A stretch of DNA of 6,517 bases from Clostridia bacterium. GTDB taxonomy: Bacteria > Bacillota_A > Clostridia > Oscillospirales > QAKW01. This document shows positions 5,751 through 6,517 of this stretch, piece by piece. The stretch covers positions 1-6,517 of the forward strand of contig JAFQKO010000135.1 of the NCBI GenBank assembly GCA_017396865.1, given 5' to 3'. A program made the position numbers and the translations under genes. How positions within the stretch are numbered: the stretch's first letter is position 1; the number at the start of each line of letters is the position of its first letter. Under the pieces are notes generated by a model, which saw only the letters and a list, made by a program, of their open reading frames with translations, was not told the DNA's origin and made no database searches.

Positions 5751-6517
5751 ATAATAATACGGTATAGATCTCCTCACCGCCGTTGACGAAGAGTTCCATA
5801 ATATATCCATCTCTTAATATTTTCAGATCGCGCAGTTCACCCCCGTAGACCAGCGGCTCGCGGTCGGTGCGCGCCACGGTGAAGCCGTGTTCGGTGCGGG
5901 TGAGGGCGGGGTCGCTGTCCTTGAGCAGGTGCTGTAGCTCTGCAACGGGATAGCCGCGTATCTTGCCGTCCTTGCAGGTGAGTTCCCGCGGAACAGACAT
6001 ACATCCTACGTCGCATTCTGCCCACCCCATATATTTCCAGCCGGGGATCCATGAAATTAAAAGGTTGCGCCCCTTATGGTCTTGAAAAACCTGCCCTGCG
6101 TATTGGTCGGGGCCTTTATCGATCTCGGCGACGGTAGTGGGTGTAAATTTGCCATCCTTAAAACTGCCGTACAGTACCGAAAACCAATGGTAGCCCTTGC
6201 GGCAGACAGAGGCGGTGAGCAGTACCTGATCCCCTGCGGGCAGGATGGAGGGGCATTCTGCATAGCGGCAATTTTCCCATTCGCTCATAATGCCGCAGTA
6301 GCGCCAATCCAAGAGATTTTCACTGCGGTATAGGAGCAGGTTTGCCGTTTGCTTTTCGGGGTTGCCCGATGCCATCACGCAGTAGTAAACACCGTTGATG
6401 CAGGTAACGGCGGGGTCGCGGAAATCAGGCCCGCCGTCGGCAGGAAAGTGGGGGATCACGGGGTTGCCTGCGTATTTTTCAAAGTGAATGCCGTCGGTGG
6501 AATAGGCCACGCTGACC
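5749..6517 (-). CDS. GH32 beta-fructosidase-like glycosidase, C-terminal part (N-terminus outside window)
   Basis: The frame stays open to the right edge. The GTG at 6510 is an internal Val in VSVAYSTDGIHFEK, not a start. GH32 marks appear in order: the strand AYSTDGIHF followed by NPVI; FRDPAV (codons near 6423-6406), with the transition-state-stabilising Asp of the RDP motif; AECPSI (near 6261-6244), with the acid/base Glu of the ECP motif; DQYAGQVFQD; and GCMSVPREL (near 6003-5980), the PREL signature ending the five-blade propeller. The nucleophile Asp (NDPNG motif) would lie upstream of the window. The family cleaves beta-fructofuranosides such as sucrose, inulin or levan fragments. The C-terminal sandwich is much reduced: only about 75 residues follow PREL, though the family's EVFVNGG-like end is present as MELFVNGGEEIYT. 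Location cannot be judged without the N-terminus. It is the upstream partner of the 624-residue gene. Confidence 0.92.
   Translation of the reverse strand, partial: VSVAYSTDGIHFEKYAGNPVIPHFPADGGPDFRDPAVTCINGVYYCVMASGNPEKQTANLLLYRSENLLDWRYCGIMSEWENCRYAECPSILPAGDQVLLTASVCRKGYHWFSVLYGSFKDGKFTPTTVAEIDKGPDQYAGQVFQDHKGRNLLISWIPGWKYMGWAECDVGCMSVPRELTCKDGKIRGYPVAELQHLLKDSDPALTRTEHGFTVARTDREPLVYGGELRDLKILRDGYIMELFVNGGEEIYTVLL

Overview
The window looks like an accessory sugar-metabolism region from a low-to-mid GC Gram-positive anaerobe, most likely a gut member of the Clostridia. The reasons are strong AGGAGG/AAAGGAG ribosome binding sites before most genes, sigma-A-like promoters (TTGACG-17-TATGAT), a canonical intrinsic terminator, and family types common in such genomes (AraC regulator, DMT and MFS transporters, Gfo/Idh/MocA oxidoreductase, GH32). 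This assignment is inferred from style and gene content, not from a marker gene.

Layout. (1) Positions 1-1108, minus strand: a two-gene unit of a drug/metabolite-superfamily transporter followed by a Gfo/Idh/MocA dehydrogenase whose C-terminal part lies outside the window. (2) Positions 1109-1248: a divergent control region with a candidate promoter in each direction, a small dyad, and GATTT-containing repeats about two helical turns apart. (3) Positions 1249-2034, plus strand: an AraC-family regulator, the obvious candidate to act on that control region. (4) Positions 2035-2203: an intergenic gap with a palindrome and a near-consensus extended -10 promoter. (5) Positions 2204-3790, plus strand: an MFS permease resembling the fucose/sugar permease type, then a small AT-richer three-helix membrane protein of unknown function. 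(6) Positions 3825-3867: a perfect 14-bp terminator hairpin shared by the converging units. (7) Positions 3866-6517, minus strand: a GH32 beta-fructosidase-like enzyme, N-terminus outside the window, whose stop codon overlaps the ribosome binding site of a 624-residue TIM-barrel protein that looks like a divergent glycoside hydrolase.

How it may work together (inference): the GH32 enzyme would release fructose or related sugars from a beta-fructoside. The tightly coupled 624-residue protein, which has no signal peptide, would act on a related glycoside in the cytoplasm. The MFS and DMT carriers would move sugars or products, and the Gfo/Idh/MocA enzyme would oxidise a sugar or cyclitol. The substrate cannot be read from the sequence, and the three transcription units may not serve one pathway. 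I found no CRISPR array, tRNA, rRNA, insertion sequence, phage gene or defence system. The least described parts are the 624-residue hydrolase-like protein, the unusually short GH32 C-terminus, the small membrane protein, and the AraC-side control region with its G7 tract.
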